Source of the DNA: HNR sp040400085
Lineage (GTDB): Bacteria; Actinomycetota; Actinomycetes; Actinomycetales; Microbacteriaceae
Direction of reading: 5' to 3'
Assembly (NCBI GenBank): GCA_040400085.1
Contig: JBBAQX010000023.1
Coordinates: 1 to 64,000 of the forward strand
Length of the DNA stretch: 64,000 bases
The first letter of the stretch is position 1; the number at the start of each line of letters is the position of its first letter. Shown here piece after piece: positions 17,176-26,904 of the stretch. A model generated the notes under the pieces. It ran no database searches and had not been told where the DNA came from. It saw only the letters and a list, made by a program, of their open reading frames with translations. The position numbers and the translations under genes were made by a program.

Positions 17176-18782
17176 ACGTGTGCGTTGCCTTGCGCTTTCT
17201 TCGGTCCGGACAGAGGGTCGAGGGCTTGAGAGTGTTGAGCTTGAGGATACACCGCGACCCCTCGAGCGCGCAGGCGCTCTACCACAGCTCTCAGACGCGG
17301 TTCAAAGCTCTCGAAACTACCGGAGGCCTCGGCCCGCCTCGGCGACCAGCCGATCTCGGCGACGGAGAGGGCACGCGGGTAGGTCATATACTCTGCCTGG
17401 GAATACGTCTCAATCGTTTCCGTCCAAAGCGCTGCCTCGACCCCCAGAATATTTTCTTCGGCAAGACCGTCGATTGCATCGGCAGGCTCCCACTCGTAGG
17501 ATTCGCGCACCGAGGTTGGACCACCGGCCCACACCAAACCGATGCTGGAATCGTCGGGATAAGACATATCGAGATACACGGCATCCGCTGGCGAAAGAAT
17601 GACAGACCCGCCCAGGCTCACAACGGAGAGGGACTCTTCGGCTGCTTTCCTCTCCTCCGGCTTGCCCAGCAGACCCCAGTATTGGGCTACGGTACCCGGC
17701 AGAGCATCCGGGGATTTCCCGATCTCGTGCCACCCGACCATAGTCTTGCCAGTACCGGCAACGATCTGACCTACCCGACTAATGAAATAGAGATAATCCT
17801 CGTCGGGAGTTTTCAGGGCCTCATCCCCACCGATGTGAAGGTACCGACCGGGGGTCATCTCCGCGATCTCGCCGAGCACATCCGTGATGAACGAATAGGT
17901 GAGTTCGTCACGAATGTTCAGGGAGCTAAACCCGACCTCAATACCCTCGTATAGGGCGGGGGCCACCCCCGATTCGTTCAGCTCAGGGTACGAGGCCAAC
18001 GCCGCGTTACTGTGCCCCGGCAGGTCAATCTCGGGCACAATCATGACCTGGCGCGCGGCTGCATACTCAACGAGTTCTCGGTAATCAGATTTGCTGAGGA
18101 AGCCCCCGGGGGGACCGCCGACCGCGCTGCGCGAGCCGATGCCCGTAAGCTCCGGCCACGACTCGATCTCGATGCGCCAACCCTGATCGTCCGTGAGGTG
18201 CAGGTGCAGGTGGTTGAACTTGAACGAGGCTGCGTTATCGATATGTCGTTTGATCTCTTCGGGCCCAAAGAAGTGCCTGCTAATATCGAGCATCAGCCCG
18301 CGATAGGCAAAACGTGGCGAATCACTGATGTTCAGCGCGGGAATCATGATGGGCTCGACCGTCTGCGCTCCGGGTAGGAGCTGCAGTAACGTCTGAACAC
18401 CGTAAAACAGCCCGGCTTCTGCTGTGGAACTTATGGCGACGCCGTCCGGCGAGACCGTGAGCCGATAACTTTCGGATGCTCGGCCCGTGGCATCCGTCAC
18501 CTCCCGCTGCTCTGGGGTAGCGGGAGCCGCGGCGCTTGTAGGAACCGCGCCCCTCGCCTGAAGCCGCAGGCCGAGGGAGACCCCATCGGCTGGGACCTCA
18601 CGAATCGCTGGGACGCTACCGGTTAGCGTTTCGAGGTGACGAGCCAGGGTCTGCGCAAGAGGACGGGCACGCTCCCCCGCGACCACGAGAACAGCTTGCG
18701 GGGTGAGGATGAAGGGGGCAGCATCCGATTCGTGATGAAGCTCGGCAGGCCACGGGATGAGAGAAAGCTCAGGGGAGGTCAT
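17172..18782 (-). CDS. GH20 beta-N-acetylhexosaminidase
   Basis: 536 aa. N-terminal GH20b domain (about 1-150), then the catalytic barrel with HLHLHLTDDQGWRIEI, VPEIDLPGHSNAAL and the catalytic Asp320-Glu321 pair in YLHIGGDEAL. It removes terminal beta-GlcNAc or GalNAc. It begins MTSPELSLIPWP with no signal peptide, so it should be intracellular. Its ATG overlaps the stop of the 37-codon leader ORF, implying translational coupling. Confidence 0.94.
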   Translation of the reverse strand: MTSPELSLIPWPAELHHESDAAPFILTPQAVLVVAGERARPLAQTLARHLETLTGSVPAIREVPADGVSLGLRLQARGAVPTSAAAPATPEQREVTDATGRASESYRLTVSPDGVAISSTAEAGLFYGVQTLLQLLPGAQTVEPIMIPALNISDSPRFAYRGLMLDISRHFFGPEEIKRHIDNAASFKFNHLHLHLTDDQGWRIEIESWPELTGIGSRSAVGGPPGGFLSKSDYRELVEYAAARQVMIVPEIDLPGHSNAALASYPELNESGVAPALYEGIEVGFSSLNIRDELTYSFITDVLGEIAEMTPGRYLHIGGDEALKTPDEDYLYFISRVGQIVAGTGKTMVGWHEIGKSPDALPGTVAQYWGLLGKPEERKAAEESLSVVSLGGSVILSPADAVYLDMSYPDDSSIGLVWAGGPTSVRESYEWEPADAIDGLAEENILGVEAALWTETIETYSQAEYMTYPRALSVAEIGWSPRRAEASGSFESFEPRLRAVVERLRARGVAVYPQAQHSQALDPLSGPKKAQGNAHV

Positions 18783-18892
18783 CTGCTCCGTCCTTTCACA
18801 TCACCATTTGCAGAGCTGATCAGAACGATGGCGGATGCCGCGACAGTCGTTGTCGCCGCCAGCTTTCTACTCATCTTACGTTTCATCTTCAT
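18779..18892 (-). CDS. 37-aa signal-peptide-like ORF, possible deletion scar of an ABC transporter
   Basis: A short ORF too small for routine gene calling. ATG 18892 follows AAAGGAACGTATC, a good ribosome-binding site, and its TGA overlaps the GH20 start (ATGA). It has a basic n-region (MKMKRKMSRK), a hydrophobic stretch (TVAASAIVLISSA), then NGDVKGRSR. The first part looks like the signal peptide of a sugar-binding lipoprotein; the last part resembles the ...GGVKG tail of MalG-type permeases. In related organisms such operons usually carry these transporter genes between regulator and glycosidases. I infer an in-frame deletion that fused the start of the binding-protein gene to the end of a permease gene. 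It could also be a coupling leader peptide. Confidence 0.55.
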   Translation of the reverse strand: MKMKRKMSRKLAATTTVAASAIVLISSANGDVKGRSR

Positions 18893-18992
18893 GATACGTT
18901 CCTTTCTTGGCGCCGTTTTAGCATTTGTGCTGTGACATTTTACGTGCCGGGTCGGGCGTTGCCGCCCACTCAGCTCTGGATTCTCGTAACCG

Positions 18993-20195
18993 CTAAGAAA
19001 TCCCGAGTTGTCCCGACAGAACGAGAACCGCAGCCCCCCGAAGAACGCTGTCCTCGTCAAGCGTGGTCATCCTCAGCGTGAGATTGCCGTAAATCTCGGC
19101 CATCGTTCGCTGGCGCAGGGTCTCGAATGCCGCATCAATGAGAGTTCCTTCGATAAGTTCTGTGGGGCCGCTCAAGACGACCTCCGAGAGGTTGAGCATC
19201 GCGATGACGGGAGCGAGGGCGATTCCCAGTCGCTGACCGGCGGTCATCAGGACGACATCCCGTTCCTCTCCTGTCGACGCCAACGCAAGCTGAGCCTTCA
19301 GGTTTGGCACTGATAGCCAAGTTTCGAGGCAACCGTTCTTTCCGCAGACGCACGGGCGCCCCCCATCGGTGCCCACGACGACGTGGCCAATTTCGCCCGC
19401 GGCATCGTGCGCGCCAAACACCGGAGTACCATCAATGATCATCCCGGCCCCGACCCCTGCCCCGAGTTGAACCAGAATGGTATTCTCCGCGGAACCGGCA
19501 AAACTATGCTCGGCGAGCACCGCGGTGTTCGCGTCATTTGCCACGGTCACAGGTACGTCGAATTGCCGAGAAAGGATGCTTTGCAGCGGCAAGTTCTTCC
19601 AGCGCAGGTTGGGGGCATTCCGCACGGTCCCATCGACGCCTACGATTCCGGGGGTCCCCACTCCAATACCCAAGATTGGTCGGTCGGTCTGACCTAGGAG
19701 CCGTTCGACGAGGTTCACAACGCCATTGATGGTGCTCTCACCGCCGATCCCGTCTGGTTCATTCCCGTTTCGTTCGATATCGACGCGTGTAACGATATCC
19801 CCGCGCAGGTTGACGATTGCTCCGCGAAAAGTGACCCGTTCGGAGATGTCTACCGCCAAGACGTGTAACGCGTTGTAGTTAATTTCGAGGAGGGTTGCTG
19901 GCTTACCCGGCCTGGCATCCTCTCGTTGCCCCTTTTCGCGTACGAGGTCCTCGGCGACCATTTCCGCGATCAGGTCAGAAACCGTAACTCGGGTAAGACC
20001 TGTTTGGCGTGCGATATCTGCCCGGCTGAGTCCCCCTCTCGCACTGCGAAACAGCTGCTGCAGCACGAGGGATCGGTTGTTGGCGCGGGCATGCTCGGGG
20101 AGCACCTTGCCCGTTGGGCGAAGCGCGCGAGCCTGACGGAGGTTATCAACCGCCCGGCTTCGGTCGTTACGAGCGGATCCACTCCCATGAGACAT
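18993..20195 (-). CDS. ROK family transcriptional regulator of the amino-sugar operon
   Basis: 400 aa. An HTH at about residues 45-95 (GGLSRADIARQTGLTRVTVSDLIAEM) is followed by a ROK domain with GIGVGTPGIVGVDG, AGEIGHVVVGTDGGRPC and the zinc motif CVCGKNGC. This is the NagC-like arrangement; the likely effector is an amino sugar or its phosphate, inferred from the downstream genes. It is first in the minus-strand operon, 100 bp before the leader ORF. An inverted repeat lies directly upstream of its start, consistent with autorepression. Confidence 0.9.
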   Translation of the reverse strand: MSHGSGSARNDRSRAVDNLRQARALRPTGKVLPEHARANNRSLVLQQLFRSARGGLSRADIARQTGLTRVTVSDLIAEMVAEDLVREKGQREDARPGKPATLLEINYNALHVLAVDISERVTFRGAIVNLRGDIVTRVDIERNGNEPDGIGGESTINGVVNLVERLLGQTDRPILGIGVGTPGIVGVDGTVRNAPNLRWKNLPLQSILSRQFDVPVTVANDANTAVLAEHSFAGSAENTILVQLGAGVGAGMIIDGTPVFGAHDAAGEIGHVVVGTDGGRPCVCGKNGCLETWLSVPNLKAQLALASTGEERDVVLMTAGQRLGIALAPVIAMLNLSEVVLSGPTELIEGTLIDAAFETLRQRTMAEIYGNLTLRMTTLDEDSVLRGAAVLVLSGQLGIS

Positions 20196-20227
20196 GTTTG
20201 TTAGTAAACCTTACGAACTAACTAAAC
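20196..20227. promoter_or_regulatory. inverted-repeat operator next to the ROK regulator start
   Basis: GTTTGTTAGT (20196-20205) and ACTAACTAAAC (20217-20227) are near-perfect inverted repeats separated by 11 bp, immediately before the regulator's start codon. TTAGTTAGT-like half-sites resemble known ROK operators. Binding is inferred. Confidence 0.6.
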
Positions 20228-20336
20228 GCAAATCGATGCGTCACTATTCAGATAACCGTTACCAGACCGAAACCGTGGCAACCCCATGGCCGCGTTAAGC
20301 GAGTTAACGGCGTTAACCGCGTTCGGCCTAAATCGC

Positions 20337-20372
20337 GGTGGTGGGCCCAATCTATAGATTAGGCCCACCACC
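20337..20372 (-). terminator. strong hairpin downstream of icd
   Basis: GGTGGTGGGCC (20337-20347) pairs perfectly with 20362-20372; an inner AATC/GATT stem and a TATA loop extend it. It lies 66 bp after the icd stop. There is no U-tract, so it may act as a rho-independent terminator without T-run or as a stabilising 3' hairpin. The stretch 20228-20336 contains GCGTTAA-like short repeats but no gene. Confidence 0.65.
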
Positions 20373-20437
20373 CACAACTTAGGCCGAGACGACCGCCGTA
20401 CCCGGAAAAGGCCGGCTTTAGGTTAGGTCAGGCGGAA

Positions 20438-21652
20438 TTACGCCAGGCGAGCCTTAAGGTTAGCCGACAGGGTCTCGAGGAAGTCCTCCGTGGTCTGGTA
20501 GGCCTGGTCGGGACCGACGAGAAGAGCGAGGTCCTTTGTCATCTTGCCGCTTTCGACGGTCTTGATCACAACATCCTCAAGCGTGTTAGCGAAGTCGATG
20601 AGCTCCTGGTTGCCGTCAAGCTTGCCGCGGTGGATCAAGCCACGCGTCCACGCGTAGATCGACGCGATCGGGTTGGTCGACGTAGGCTTGCCCTGCTGGT
20701 GCTGGCGATAGTGGCGCGTCACGGTACCGTGAGCGGCCTCAGCCTCAACAACCTTTCCGTCCGGCGTAGCCAGCACGGATGTCATCAACCCGAGCGAGCC
20801 GAAGCCCTGAGCCACGGTATCAGACTGCACGTCGCCATCGTAGTTCTTGCAGGCCCAGACGTAGCCACCTTCCCACTTCATGGCCGACGCGACCATGTCA
20901 TCAATGAGGCGATGCTCGTACGTCAGTCCGGCAGCGGCGAACTTCTCCGCGAACTCGGCTTCGAAGATCTCCTGGAAGATGTCCTTGAAACGGCCGTCGT
21001 AGGCCTTGAGGATGGTGTTCTTCGTCGACAGGTACACGGGGTAGTTGCGCGTCAGGCCGTAGTTCAGCGATGCGCGGGCAAAGTCGCGGATCGAGGAATC
21101 CAGGTTGTACTGCACCTGGGCGATCCCGTCGGACGGCGCCTGGTACACCTCGAACTTCATCGGCTCAGAACCGTCTTCCGGAGTGAACTCGACGGTCAGC
21201 TTGCCCGGTCCCGCGAAGCGGAAGTCGGTAGCGCGGTACTGATCGCCGAACGCGTGACGGCCAACGATGATCGGCTTGTTCCAGCCGGGAACGAGGCGGG
21301 GAATGTTCGAGATAATGATGGGCTCGCGGAAGATCACGCCGCCCAGAATGTTACGGATCGTACCATTCGGGGATTTCCACATCTTCTTAAGGCCGAACTC
21401 TTCCACGCGCGCCTCGTCGGGCGTAATCGTGGCGCATTTGACGCCAACACCGTGCTTCTGGATGGCGTGAGCGGCATCGATGGTGATCTGGTCATCCGTC
21501 TCGTCTCGCTTCTGGATGCTCAGATCATAGTAGTCGAGATTGATATCGAGATAGGGGTGGATGAGTGAGTCTTTGATGAATTGCCAGATGATACGAGTCA
21601 TCTCGTCGCCGTCGAGCTCGACGACGGTGCCTTCAACCTTGATCTTGGACAT
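20438..21652 (-). CDS. icd: NADP-dependent isocitrate dehydrogenase
   Basis: 404 aa, dimeric eukaryotic-like type. VELDGDEMTRIIWQFIKD, TITPDEARVEEFGLKKMWKSP, NILGGVIFREPI and EAAHGTVTRHYRQHQQG are hallmark blocks; the last contains the NADP-specificity region. It oxidises isocitrate to 2-oxoglutarate with CO2 release in the TCA cycle. The start ATG has GGGAG 4 nt upstream. It is monocistronic, with a hairpin at its 3' end. Confidence 0.97.
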   Translation of the reverse strand: MSKIKVEGTVVELDGDEMTRIIWQFIKDSLIHPYLDINLDYYDLSIQKRDETDDQITIDAAHAIQKHGVGVKCATITPDEARVEEFGLKKMWKSPNGTIRNILGGVIFREPIIISNIPRLVPGWNKPIIVGRHAFGDQYRATDFRFAGPGKLTVEFTPEDGSEPMKFEVYQAPSDGIAQVQYNLDSSIRDFARASLNYGLTRNYPVYLSTKNTILKAYDGRFKDIFQEIFEAEFAEKFAAAGLTYEHRLIDDMVASAMKWEGGYVWACKNYDGDVQSDTVAQGFGSLGLMTSVLATPDGKVVEAEAAHGTVTRHYRQHQQGKPTSTNPIASIYAWTRGLIHRGKLDGNQELIDFANTLEDVVIKTVESGKMTKDLALLVGPDQAYQTTEDFLETLSANLKARLA

Positions 21653-21805
21653 GGAACTCCCGTAGTTAGGTCGCGTCGTTGTGTGGGCGCCGCATCACGC
21701 ACCTTCGCGGCACGCGGGGATGGCGCCGAAGACACGAATTATTGTCTCGGCTCAAAAGCCGTGTTTAGTCTACCCGACCAATACATATAAGGGTGCCCGA
21801 GTTGA

Positions 21806-21863
21806 GCCAGGCTTGTTTCGCTGGGCCAGTTGTCTCTGCCGGGCCGAGCAAAACAAGCCTGGC
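21806..21863. repeat. 13-bp perfect inverted repeat in the icd/GNAT divergent region
   Basis: GCCAGGCTTGTTT (21806-21818) is perfectly complementary to 21851-21863 with a 32-nt GC-rich loop that can fold further. It sits between two divergent genes, so it is not an ordinary terminator for either; it could be an operator or a short mobile-element remnant. Nothing else is recognised in 21653-21947. Confidence 0.6.
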
Positions 21864-21947
21864 CGAGAAGCCGCGGTCACCATTCGTGTGACGAACGTTG
21901 AGCAAGTTATCGGGTAGCACAAGCGTTTTTGGGCTAGCCTATTGATT

Positions 21948-22403
21948 ATGAGTGAGTTGAGAGTTGAAGAATTATCCGCCGCGACCATCGTTGCCGTGAA
22001 TGCGCTCACGCTCAAACCGGGGCAGGAGCAGTACATCGTCCCGGTATCTTATTCGGCTGCTGCCGCGGTAAGCGACCCGTCACACGCGTGGCAGCGAGTC
22101 GCGATGGACGGCGACCACGTCGTCGGTTTCGTGCACGGCAACTTCGACCCGGAAGCTACCCAAGCAGAATTTCGCTGCTGCCTGTGGCGCATCAACGTTG
22201 ATGCGGGTGCACAGGGCAAGGGCGTCGGAAAACTGCTTGTGGGAGCCCTCGGCGATGAGGCAAAGCGCCGCGGATTCTCAACCCTCAACGTCTTCTGGGA
22301 ACGCGGCGATGAAAGTCCCGAAGAATTCTTCTTACGCGTAGGTTTCAGCCCCGTCGGCGAGACCAACTATGGTGAGATAATCGGCGCGCTCGAAATCGGA
22401 TAG
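21948..22403 (+). CDS. GNAT family N-acetyltransferase
   Basis: 151 aa. The acetyl-CoA binding motif is INVDAGAQGKGVGKLLVGAL (Q/RxxGxG/A), followed by GFSTLNVFWERGDESPEEFFLRVGF, the typical motif-B and tyrosine-region layout. Acceptor substrate unknown. The ATG lies 7 nt after TAGCCT with no ribosome-binding site, suggesting a leaderless mRNA; an in-frame TTG two codons earlier is possible. The next gene starts one base after its stop. Confidence 0.85.
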   Translation: MSELRVEELSAATIVAVNALTLKPGQEQYIVPVSYSAAAAVSDPSHAWQRVAMDGDHVVGFVHGNFDPEATQAEFRCCLWRINVDAGAQGKGVGKLLVGALGDEAKRRGFSTLNVFWERGDESPEEFFLRVGFSPVGETNYGEIIGALEIG

Positions 22404-22404
22404 C

Positions 22405-22785
22405 GTGCCACGAGCATCCGTTCGCGATCTCATCGGCGATAGCCTCGATGAAGGGAATGCCCCTTCCGAACGAGATTTCGTCTCCGACGTCCTCGACCTG
22501 GTCGCCCAGATCCCGCCGGGAATGGTGATGAGCTACGGTGCGGTTGCTGCCGCCTTGGGTTCACGAGCACCGCGGCAGGTAGGCAAGATCATGGCCCACT
22601 ACGGCAGCACTACGGTCGATGGGATGCCGGTTCCCTGGTGGCGGGTTGTCAGGGCTGACGGGCGTCCACCGGAATCGCATGCGGAGGCGGCACTTGCGCA
22701 TTACCTTGACGAGGAGACCCCGTTGATGAGCAGAGCCCACGATGGGCCAGTCCGAGTCAACATGAAACTCGCCTCCGAAGGGTAG
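22405..22785 (+). CDS. alkyltransferase-like protein (ATL, MGMT family)
   Basis: 126 aa. VAQIPPGMVMSYGAVAAALG and RQVGKIMAH are the DNA-binding domain of O6-alkylguanine alkyltransferases, but the active-site PCHRV is replaced by PWWRV, so the acceptor cysteine is absent. ATL proteins bind O6-alkylguanine lesions and hand them to nucleotide-excision repair. Starts with GTG one base after the GNAT stop, so the two form an operon. Confidence 0.88.
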   Translation: MPRASVRDLIGDSLDEGNAPSERDFVSDVLDLVAQIPPGMVMSYGAVAAALGSRAPRQVGKIMAHYGSTTVDGMPVPWWRVVRADGRPPESHAEAALAHYLDEETPLMSRAHDGPVRVNMKLASEG

Positions 22786-22843
22786 GTGCTATAGCATAGA
22801 ATTCAATCAGAGACTATCAGGCCCGGATGTTAACCTGACTTTT

Positions 22844-24631
<1,788 letters not shown>

Positions 24632-24712
24632 GGGCGTGGCCTAACTCCAGGTGTGCATGGGCCTCTGAGCGCATAGCGCTTCGGAGGTGCCTGGGGTGCT
24701 TAGGGCTTCCGA

Positions 24713-24775
24713 AAAAGTTTTGGGCATGTTCTGAGATTTTCAACTGAAAAACCACAGAACGTGCCCGAAACTTTT
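24713..24775. repeat. 21-bp inverted repeat with 21-nt loop after the oxidase gene
   Basis: AAAAGTTTTGGGCATGTTCTG (24713-24733, 21 nt) pairs with 24755-24775 with only two G-U positions. A weaker hairpin lies at about 24661-24692. Both are between the oxidase and convergent purH, so they could terminate oxidase transcription, but the size of the palindrome is unusual. 24776-24996 shows nothing recognisable. Confidence 0.65.
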
Positions 24776-24996
24776 CATCTTTGCCGCCGAACGCAGGCCG
24801 CAAGTTTGCATAGGGTTACAACCGACATGACAATTTGGCCATGGTTATCGAGGCGGTATTGTTCTTGAGATGATCGCAATCTGGCTCAAAGCATTAGGAG
24901 GCATCGTCTCGGCACCCACTACGTGCGAGCCGAACTCCTCAGAGAAAGGATCCTGCACGATGAGGAGAATTGGCTAGGTTCTGTTCACGAAAGCAT

Positions 24997-25215
24997 TCAG
25001 CGAGCGATGGAGCGTCTCTTGCACAGGATGGCCGCCGCGCCAGTTCCAAAGAGCATCAACCCGGCCATGGCAGGAATCGCACTGTTCACATTCGTGCCAC
25101 CGCTTAGCTAGTTAAGATCCTTAACAACCAAAGCGTACGTATTTCCATCAGAACCGACGACCACCGTATGGCAGAACCCTGACACGAGCTCGTACAGGTC
25201 AAAGCGCAGAGCCAT
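24997..25215 (-). pseudogene. decayed 3' end of a cell-surface protein gene
   Basis: Reading on the minus strand from ATG 25215 gives 35 codons (ending GSDGNTYALVVKDLN), then TAG at 25110-25108, and the same frame continues for 36 codons: LSGGTNVNSA, then a hydrophobic stretch IPAMAGLMLFGTGAAAIL, and a basic tail CKRRSIAR before TGA. This order (short motif, hydrophobic helix, Arg/Lys tail) is that of a sortase sorting signal; the LAxTG motif itself seems lost. I infer a gene remnant with an in-frame stop. It could instead be two unrelated chance ORFs. Confidence 0.4.
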
Positions 25216-25269
25216 ACCTTGGCGGCCAGTACCTCACGAAAAACACATGCGTGGGTGGTCTCCCCACCG

Positions 25270-26904
25270 CTAGTGAAAGAAGTGCCGCTCGCCCGTAAAG
25301 TACATCGTAACCCCGGCGGCGTTGGCCGCGTCGATCACTTCCTGATCACGCACAGACCCGCCGGGCTGCACAACCGCCCGGACGCCCGCATCCAGCAGCA
25401 CCTGCAGGCCATCGGCAAACGGGAAGAACGCATCAGACGCGGCAACGGCCCCGCGAGCACGCTCCCCCGCGCGCTCAACTGCAAGGTGGCACGAGTCAAC
25501 CCGATTCACCTGCCCCATCCCGACACCGACGGAGGCTCCGTCATTCGCTAACAGGATGCCGTTCGACTTCACCGCGCGGCAGGCGGTCCACGCGAACTCC
25601 AGATCCGCGAGGGTCGCGGCATCCGCTTCGTGACCCGTCACCAGCGTCCAGGGAACATCAACACGCGACGACACGATATCCGTGCTCTGCGCGAGGAATC
25701 CGCCGGAAACCTGGCGCACCTCGAGGACCTCGCGCGCATAGCCGCCAGGCAGCTGCAGCAGACGCAGGTTCTTCTTCGTAGTCAGAACCGCGAGGGCGTC
25801 GTCATCGAACGAGGGCGCAACGAGCACCTCTGTGAAAATGTCTTTCACCGAGTTGGCCATCGCGAGAGTCACAGGGCGATTGGCCGCGATGACGCCGCCG
25901 AACGCAGACACGGGGTCGCAGGCGTGAGCGCGTGCGTGAGCATCCGCAATCGAATCAACAGCCTGATCAACACTCACCTCAACAGTGGATGCCCCTGCCA
26001 CGGCAATCCCGCACGGATTAGCATGCTTGATGATCGCCACCGCGGGCTCCGTAAAGTCCCACGCCGCGCGAAGGGCGGCGTCGGCGTCGACGTAGTTGTT
26101 GTAGGACATCTCTTTGCCGTGCAACAGCGTTGCCTGGGCAATCCCGGATCCGCCGCCGACGGAGTACAGCGCGGCCTTCTGGTGCGAATTCTCGCCGTAG
26201 CGAAGTTCCGAGACGAGATCAGCGTTCACAGACAAAGAAGTGGGCAACACTGAGTCAGCAGCATCACCAATGCCACCAGCGTTAGCAGCAAACCAGTCGG
26301 CGACCGCCGCATCGTACGCCGCGGTGTGGGCGAAGGCTTCGGCCGCAAGATCCCTGCGCTGAGCCAGGGTCGTCCCGCCAGCCGCGAGCGCCCCAATGAC
26401 CTCGGGATACCGAGCGGGTGACACCACGATCGCGACGTTCGCGTGATTCTTGGCGGATGCGCGCACGAGTGCGGGCCCGCCGATGTCGATGTTCTCGACC
26501 ACGAGCGCGGCATCGGCACCCGACGCAACGGTCTCGCGGAACGGGTATAGGTTCACAACGGCCAGGTCGAAGGCCTCGATGCCGAGATCCACCAGCTGAT
26601 CGCGGTGTGCGGCCAGGCGCTGATCCGCGAGCAACCCGGCGTGAACCCCTGGGTGCAATGTTTTGACCCGGCCGTCGAGGGACTCCGGAAACCCGGTGAC
26701 CGCGCTCACATCGGTGACGGAATATCCGGCATCCCTCATCGAAGACGCGGTAGATCCGGTCGACACGATCTCGACGCCAGCCGCGGCAAGCGCAGCAGCG
26801 AGCTCAAGCAGCCCGGTCTTATCACTCACCGAGATGAGCGCGCGCTTCACTGCGACCTGGTCGCAGTGTTCGTAGTGGCTGGGGTCGTGGTTGATATGAA
26901 CCAT
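25270..26904 (-). CDS. purH: bifunctional AICAR formyltransferase / IMP cyclohydrolase
   Basis: 544 aa. The N-terminal cyclohydrolase half has RALISVSDKTGLLELA, GFPESLDGRVKTLHPGVHAGLLA and VNLYPF; the C-terminal formyltransferase has YGENSHQKAALY and the catalytic KHANPCG. It catalyses the last two steps of IMP synthesis. Its ATG overlaps the stop of the PurN-containing ORF by one base, so purN and purH are coupled. Confidence 0.97.
   Translation of the reverse strand: MVHINHDPSHYEHCDQVAVKRALISVSDKTGLLELAAALAAAGVEIVSTGSTASSMRDAGYSVTDVSAVTGFPESLDGRVKTLHPGVHAGLLADQRLAAHRDQLVDLGIEAFDLAVVNLYPFRETVASGADAALVVENIDIGGPALVRASAKNHANVAIVVSPARYPEVIGALAAGGTTLAQRRDLAAEAFAHTAAYDAAVADWFAANAGGIGDAADSVLPTSLSVNADLVSELRYGENSHQKAALYSVGGGSGIAQATLLHGKEMSYNNYVDADAALRAAWDFTEPAVAIIKHANPCGIAVAGASTVEVSVDQAVDSIADAHARAHACDPVSAFGGVIAANRPVTLAMANSVKDIFTEVLVAPSFDDDALAVLTTKKNLRLLQLPGGYAREVLEVRQVSGGFLAQSTDIVSSRVDVPWTLVTGHEADAATLADLEFAWTACRAVKSNGILLANDGASVGVGMGQVNRVDSCHLAVERAGERARGAVAASDAFFPFADGLQVLLDAGVRAVVQPGGSVRDQEVIDAANAAGVTMYFTGERHFFH

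Noticed and set aside
20630..21568. Plus-strand ORF of 312 codons opposite icd
   Set aside because: Shadow of icd; composition Arg/Val/Gly-rich with no recognisable motif.
24923..25111. 62-aa plus-strand ORF after the oxidase
   Set aside because: No ribosome-binding site or motif; the opposite strand reads as a surface-protein tail instead.
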